Positions 33,032 through 36,538 of a stretch of 36,538 nt of DNA are shown one piece after another (position 1 is the first letter of the stretch; each line of letters opens with the position of its first letter). The notes beneath the pieces were generated by a model. That model did not search any database, had not been told where the DNA came from, and saw only the letters and a program-made list of their open reading frames with translations. Origin of the DNA: an uncultured Bacteroidales bacterium (GTDB taxonomy: Bacteria; Bacteroidota; Bacteroidia; Bacteroidales; UBA932). The position numbers and the translations under genes were made by a program. The stretch spans positions 1 to 36,538 of the forward strand of contig CAKUSF010000006.1 in assembly GCA_934678915.1 (NCBI GenBank), written 5' to 3'.

Positions 33032-33061
33032 CAAATCTAATCACTAAATCCCGAAAATCAA
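33032..33061 (-). promoter_or_regulatory. Promoter for the small lipoprotein gene
   Basis: On the minus strand TTG (33059-33061) is 19 bp from TAGATTTG (33032-33039), a perfect -7 box. Transcription would start near 33026, only a few bases before the ATG at 33020, so the mRNA may have a very short leader or use the ATG at 33008. Confidence 0.6.
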
Positions 33062-33070
33062 TTGTCTTGC

Positions 33071-33102
33071 TTGAATAAATCAACTTTTGTTTGCTATCTT
33101 TG
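33071..33102 (+). promoter_or_regulatory. Promoter for the WYL regulator and S9 peptidase
   Basis: TATCTTTG (33095-33102) is a perfect -7 box; TTG (33071-33073) lies 21 bp upstream. It is interleaved with the divergent promoter of the lipoprotein gene, so a regulator bound here could affect both. Confidence 0.55.
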
Positions 33103-33124
33103 AAATCTCTGAAGAAATTTGAAT

Positions 33125-34141
33125 ATGGTTTCGGAACTTGTTGAGAAATACATCTGGCTCATCCAGACGCTCTCCGCAATCGGAGAACGTGGGCTGTCGT
33201 TCGGAGAACTAAGCGACAAGTATTCTAGACGCTTCGGGCAGGAATATTCAAGACGTACTTTCAACAACCATAGAATCGCTGTAGCAGAGCTATTCGGTGC
33301 CGAGATTGAATGCAATAGAAGGACAAACCGCTACTTCATCCCTTTTAGCGAAGATGTTTTGGACAATGACGCAAGCATTGGATGGTTGGTCAACACCTTT
33401 ACTGTAAACAGTTTGCTATCACTCGGTAAGGAACGACTCTCAGGAAGGGTAAGCGTAGAGGAAATCCCGTCAGGGCAAAAGTACTTGACAGCAATCATGC
33501 AAGCAATGGAAGAAGAAAGGGAACTGGAAATCAGCTATGGCAAGTACAGTTCATCCTCTGCTGAAATTCTGCATATTCAACCACTTGCAATCAAAGAACA
33601 TGAACGCAGATGGTATCTTGTGGCGTTCTGCCACGAAAGGGCCTCCGAGGCAGACAGCAACAATGAGAGGGAAGCTTGGCGTGTTTATGGTTTAGACAGG
33701 ATCTTGTCCCTCAGAATGACTGACAACATGTTCAAGATGCCCAAAGACTTCGATGTGGAGGAAATCTTCAGTCAAAGTTTTGGAATATTCTTCCCTATGG
33801 TTGGCCAAAAGCCTGTCACCATCCGCTTCAAAGTGACTGACGAAGAGGCTCGCTACATCCAGGATCTGCCGATTCACAAATCTCAGACAGAAGAAGGCCC
33901 GGCTAAAGGAGGCGGGAGAATATTCAGAATCCGTGTAATCCCCAATAGGAACCTTACGATGGAATTTTGCCGCCACGCAGGAAGGCTTGAGGTTCTGGAG
34001 CCCGAAGAAGTCAGAGATGATGTAAGGGAAGCAATTGAAAAAGCATATAATTCATACACAAACATTTATGAACACAACAATCAAGTTAGCCATGATGGCG
34101 ACGACACTATTGACAATGATGAGTTGCGAACCGAAAAATGA
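33125..34141 (+). CDS. WYL domain transcriptional regulator
   Basis: The 338-residue protein has an N-terminal winged-helix region (LIQTLSAIGERGLSFGELSD, RRTFNNHRIAVAELFGAEIE). A WYL domain follows (LEISYGKYSS, LHIQPLAIKEHERRWYLVAF, WRVYGLDRILSLRMTDNMFK), then a WCX-type C-terminal domain (VTIRFKVTDEEARYIQDLPI, RVIPNRNLTMEFCRHAGRLE). WYL domains sense ligands or nucleic acids; the ligand is unknown. The ATG at 33125 is preferred over a TTG at 33119. The last 25 or so residues, after AIEKAYNSY, are encoded by DNA that overlaps the start of the S9 peptidase gene in another frame and look unlike the rest of the family. Confidence 0.87.
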   Translation: MVSELVEKYIWLIQTLSAIGERGLSFGELSDKYSRRFGQEYSRRTFNNHRIAVAELFGAEIECNRRTNRYFIPFSEDVLDNDASIGWLVNTFTVNSLLSLGKERLSGRVSVEEIPSGQKYLTAIMQAMEEERELEISYGKYSSSSAEILHIQPLAIKEHERRWYLVAFCHERASEADSNNEREAWRVYGLDRILSLRMTDNMFKMPKDFDVEEIFSQSFGIFFPMVGQKPVTIRFKVTDEEARYIQDLPIHKSQTEEGPAKGGGRIFRIRVIPNRNLTMEFCRHAGRLEVLEPEEVRDDVREAIEKAYNSYTNIYEHNNQVSHDGDDTIDNDELRTEK

Positions 34142-36329
34142 AGTGGCTGTCGATGCGGCCTACATCGGACCATCAGACATCAAGATTGAAGACGGAAGGA
34201 TGACACCGGAAGTGCTTCTGTCATTGGGACGTCTGTCTGATCCCCAATTGTCACCTGATGGACATTGGATACTCTACGGGGTAAGCTACACTTCAGTTGA
34301 AGAAAATCGTTCGTGCAGAAATCTTTTTCTGACGGAAGTTCTGAAGGGCGAAAATGGGAATCTCTCTTTCGGAGACAAGGTTCAATTGACAACCGATGGC
34401 AAGAGTATAAGCAATGCTCGCTGGAGTCTGGATGGGAAATCAATCTACTACATTCAAGGCGGACAGCTTTACAATGCGACCATTAACATTGCTGACGGAA
34501 AAGTCTCACTCTCAACCAGAAAACAGCTCAGCAAGGTTGAAGCCGGAATCGGAGAATTTACCCTCAGCCCGGACCAGTCGCAGGTTCTCTACACCAGCAC
34601 TATTCCAGGAGCCGTTAAGACTCCTAAGGATTTCGACCAGAAGCTAGACAAGGCTCAAGCCTATGTCACAGAAGATCTTATGTACCGTCATTGGGATCAT
34701 TGGACGACCGAAAGGCCACAGACCTACGTTGCGCCACTCGGAAGCGAGATCACGGAAAGCAATTCCATGAATATCCTCGCGGAGGACGCTGGAAAGTACG
34801 AGTTACCACTAGAGCCTCTGAGCGGCATAGAGCAGCTTTGCTGGAGCCCTGACGGACGCTATGTGGCATATTCCTGCAAAAAGGTTGGGACTGGTCGGGA
34901 ATATGCTTTCTCAACGGACACCGAAATCTACCTCTACAGCATTCTTACGGGGGAAACTGTTCGGATCCCAATGTCTGGAGGCTACGACACAGATCCGGTC
35001 TGGAGTCCTGACGGGAAGCACATCGCTTGGCTGAGCATGGCACGTAACGGGTACGAGGCTGACAAAGTGCGCCTTATGGTTGCTAACCTCTCTGACACCG
35101 AAAGTTCTAGTGAAGGTCAAAATGCCATCCCTCAAATCAACGGAATCCGCGATCTTACTTCAGATTTTAAGTACAACGCAAGCGGAATTGTCTGGAGTTC
35201 AGATTCAAAAAGCATCTATTTCAACTCTCTGATTGAAGGGCTTCAGGCAATATGCAATGTAAAGGTAGAAGATGCTCAGATCAAGAGAATCACCCCAGAC
35301 GATGCATGGTTTGATTTCAATTCTCCATTTGCAATTGTTGACAGTACCCTACTCGCAAGCTACTGTTCGATGGAATTTCCTAACGAGCTGGTGGCAGTAA
35401 ACGAGACCAACGGATCTTTCAGCAGAATCACGGACGAGAACGGTGGCATCATCGGTCAGCTGACCGCCTACGAGACACGTGAGCGTTGGATTAAGACCAC
35501 TGACGGCAAAAAGATGCTCACTTGGGTTCTTTATCCTCCTCAATTTGACTCAACTAAAGTCTATCCTGCGATTGAGATATTCCTTGGTGGTCCACAGGGA
35601 ACCCTCAGCCAAGGCTGGAGCTATCGTTGGAACTACCGCCTGATGGCGAACCAAGGGTATATTGTAATCCTTCCGAACCGTCGAGGTACAACAGCCTTCG
35701 GTCAGGAATGGTGCGAACAAATCAGCGGAGACTACATCGGACAGAACATGCAAGACTACCTCAGTGCAGCAAAGGAGCTCAAGAAAGAGCCTTACGTAGG
35801 CAAACTTGCAGGCTGTGGCGCATCCTACGGTGGGTTCAGTGTTTATTACATGGCCGGAATCCACGGTAATGTCTATGACTGCTTCATCGCCCACGCAGGA
35901 ATATTCGATGAGAAATACATGTACTACGAGACCGAGGAGATGTGGTTCCCGAACTTCGACAACGGTGGGCTTTCTGAATATTCCTACGCAGCTGACGAGA
36001 AGGGTCCACGCGGTGACGGCAAGACTTTCGGTGGCATCCAGCAAGCCGGATCGCCATGGAGCAATGCAGCCAAAGCCAAGCGCCACTATTCAAACTCGCC
36101 TGATCTGAACGTCACCAAGTGGCACACTCCTATCCTATGCATCCATGGTATGATGGATTATCGCATTCCGTACGATCAGGGCATGGCAGCCTTCAATGCA
36201 GCACAAATGATGGGAGTTCCGTCCAAACTCATAGTGTTCCCTCAGGAAAACCACTGGATTCTCCAGCCTCAGAACGCCCTATTCTGGCACCGGAGTTTCT
36301 TCGACTGGCTCGACCGCTGGTGTAAATAA
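34068..36329 (+). CDS. S9 family serine peptidase (dipeptidyl-peptidase type), lipoprotein
   Basis: The 753-residue protein starts MNTTIKLAMMATTLLTMMSC, a lipoprotein signal with Cys at 20. A longer reading from 34035 would bury the signal peptide and is rejected. Residues up to about 470 form a beta-propeller with TolB/WD40-like repeats (LSPDGHWILYGVSY, WSPDGRYVAYSCKK, WSPDGKHIAWLSMA). The alpha/beta hydrolase domain carries the triad: Ser586 in GASYGGFSVYYMAG, Asp697 in GMMDYRIPYDQ and His729 in QENHWI. It likely trims peptides in the periplasm or at the outer membrane. The gene overlaps the WYL regulator gene by 74 bp. Confidence 0.93.
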   Translation: MNTTIKLAMMATTLLTMMSCEPKNEVAVDAAYIGPSDIKIEDGRMTPEVLLSLGRLSDPQLSPDGHWILYGVSYTSVEENRSCRNLFLTEVLKGENGNLSFGDKVQLTTDGKSISNARWSLDGKSIYYIQGGQLYNATINIADGKVSLSTRKQLSKVEAGIGEFTLSPDQSQVLYTSTIPGAVKTPKDFDQKLDKAQAYVTEDLMYRHWDHWTTERPQTYVAPLGSEITESNSMNILAEDAGKYELPLEPLSGIEQLCWSPDGRYVAYSCKKVGTGREYAFSTDTEIYLYSILTGETVRIPMSGGYDTDPVWSPDGKHIAWLSMARNGYEADKVRLMVANLSDTESSSEGQNAIPQINGIRDLTSDFKYNASGIVWSSDSKSIYFNSLIEGLQAICNVKVEDAQIKRITPDDAWFDFNSPFAIVDSTLLASYCSMEFPNELVAVNETNGSFSRITDENGGIIGQLTAYETRERWIKTTDGKKMLTWVLYPPQFDSTKVYPAIEIFLGGPQGTLSQGWSYRWNYRLMANQGYIVILPNRRGTTAFGQEWCEQISGDYIGQNMQDYLSAAKELKKEPYVGKLAGCGASYGGFSVYYMAGIHGNVYDCFIAHAGIFDEKYMYYETEEMWFPNFDNGGLSEYSYAADEKGPRGDGKTFGGIQQAGSPWSNAAKAKRHYSNSPDLNVTKWHTPILCIHGMMDYRIPYDQGMAAFNAAQMMGVPSKLIVFPQENHWILQPQNALFWHRSFFDWLDRWCK

Positions 36330-36341
36330 CATATTTCAGCA

Positions 36342-36379
36342 AGGATGTCACTTCTACAGAATCGTGGAAGTGACATCCT
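36342..36379. terminator. Hairpin after the S9 peptidase gene
   Basis: AGGATGTCACTTC (36342-36354) pairs perfectly with GAAGTGACATCCT (36367-36379), and three more pairs (one G-U) can extend the stem towards the loop. No T-run follows on either strand, so its role as terminator is inferred from its place 12 bp after the stop and before the opposing tRNA unit. Confidence 0.5.
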
Positions 36380-36456
36380 AACAATCATACATAATTTCTT
36401 AAAGAATACAATTCTGGAGCGAAACGATGGTCTCACACAAATGGGTGGAATTGTGG

Positions 36457-36514
36457 GTAGGATAAAAAGAAAAGTCTCGCAAGTAGTTGATTTCCAACAC
36501 TCTTGCGAGACTTT
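36457..36514 (-). terminator. Intrinsic terminator of the minus-strand tRNA
   Basis: On the minus strand AAAGTCTCGCAAG (502-514 of the last kilobase, i.e. 36502-36514) pairs perfectly over 13 bp with CTTGCGAGACTTT (36471-36483). An inner GTTG/CAAC can extend it. A T-rich tail follows at 36457-36470. Confidence 0.85.
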
Positions 36515-36517
36515 CTG

Positions 36518-36538
36518 CGGTGCGGAAGGGACTCGAAC
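36518..36538 (-). tRNA. 3' end of a tRNA gene, truncated by the window edge (possibly tRNA-Asp)
   Basis: On the minus strand the sequence GTTCGAGTCCCTTCCGCACC followed by G is a T-loop, the 3' T-stem strand, the acceptor strand CCGCACC and discriminator G73. CCA is not encoded (GCA follows), as is usual in Bacteroidota. The acceptor implies a 5' end GGTGCGG, which with G73 fits tRNA-Asp of this phylum as I recall it; Asn, Gln or Trp are not excluded because the anticodon is outside the window. Confidence 0.7.

Noticed and set aside
34035..34067. Upstream ATG for the S9 peptidase
   Set aside because: It would place 11 residues before a well-formed lipoprotein signal peptide; the ATG at 34068 is the natural start.
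33242..36000. Frequent GAATATTC-like octamers
   Set aside because: They occur mostly inside coding sequence at Glu/Gly-Tyr/Ile-Ser/Phe codons and in no regular spacing, so codon use and chance explain them.
35550..36086. Open frame of 178 codons on the minus strand
   Set aside because: It is antisense to the catalytic domain of the S9 peptidase, which carries a complete Ser-Asp-His triad.
1..36538. CRISPR arrays, prophage, insertion sequences, defence genes
   Set aside because: No direct-repeat array, integrase, transposase or known defence gene was seen; the only repeats are the palindromic elements listed.

Overview
The window reads as a chromosomal segment of a member of the Bacteroidota, most likely order Bacteroidales and probably gut-associated. 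The evidence is the gene families (long-form NusB, DUF5606, DUF3276/PUR-like protein, DUF6340 lipoprotein, YbbR next to CoaE, exported DUF1080 protein), many lipoproteins with a short lipobox, and repeated TAnnTTTG -7 promoter boxes, several with a TTTG-like -33 box 19-21 bp upstream. I cannot place it below order. No phage, integrase, transposase, CRISPR array or rRNA was seen. Coding density is high and no gene appears broken.

Layout. 1-2.5 kb (minus): glutaminyl cyclase lipoprotein downstream of pyrG. 2.5-3.1 kb: a palindromic dispersed repeat, the RNase P RNA gene rnpB (plus) and a perfect 18-bp hairpin. 3.1-13.0 kb (minus): a continuous ten-gene array nusB-yajC-ybbR-coaE-DUF5606-rimO-DUF6340-glpA-glpB-glpC, with gaps of at most about 32 bp and several overlaps. 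13.1-16.9 kb (plus): the PUR-like DUF3276 gene, then an exported sugar-processing trio (Tat-exported Gfo/Idh/MocA oxidoreductase, DUF1080 lipoprotein, sugar isomerase/lyase-like lipoprotein). 17.0-21.7 kb (plus): MTA/SAH deaminase, purine nucleoside phosphorylase, a small membrane protein and glutamine-dependent NAD synthetase. 21.8-26.7 kb (minus): iorA-iorB-aminotransferase-CoA-transferase, which together look like an oxidative route from an (aromatic) amino acid to the corresponding acid. 26.8-30.4 kb: a divergent polysaccharide-related pair of units, wbuC plus a CpsB/CapC-type phosphatase (minus) against rfbD-rfbA-rfbC (plus; rfbB is not in the window). 30.4-36.5 kb: recG (minus), a small lipoprotein (minus) divergent from a WYL regulator whose 3' end overlaps an S9 peptidase lipoprotein, then the 3' end of a minus-strand tRNA with its terminator.

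The most interesting signals are these. An inverted-repeat element occurs three times; one copy lies in frame inside glpB, adding about 27 residues, and another abuts the nadE start. A different multi-branched palindrome of about 125 bp sits between nadE and the CoA-transferase gene. The exported oxidoreductase/DUF1080/isomerase trio suggests extracytoplasmic 3-keto-glycoside chemistry. The ior operon carries its own aminotransferase and CoA-transferase, and its IorA lacks the usual C-terminal ferredoxin domain. A 74-bp out-of-frame overlap makes the tail of the WYL regulator the same DNA as the S9 peptidase signal peptide. None of these is proven to be a new system.
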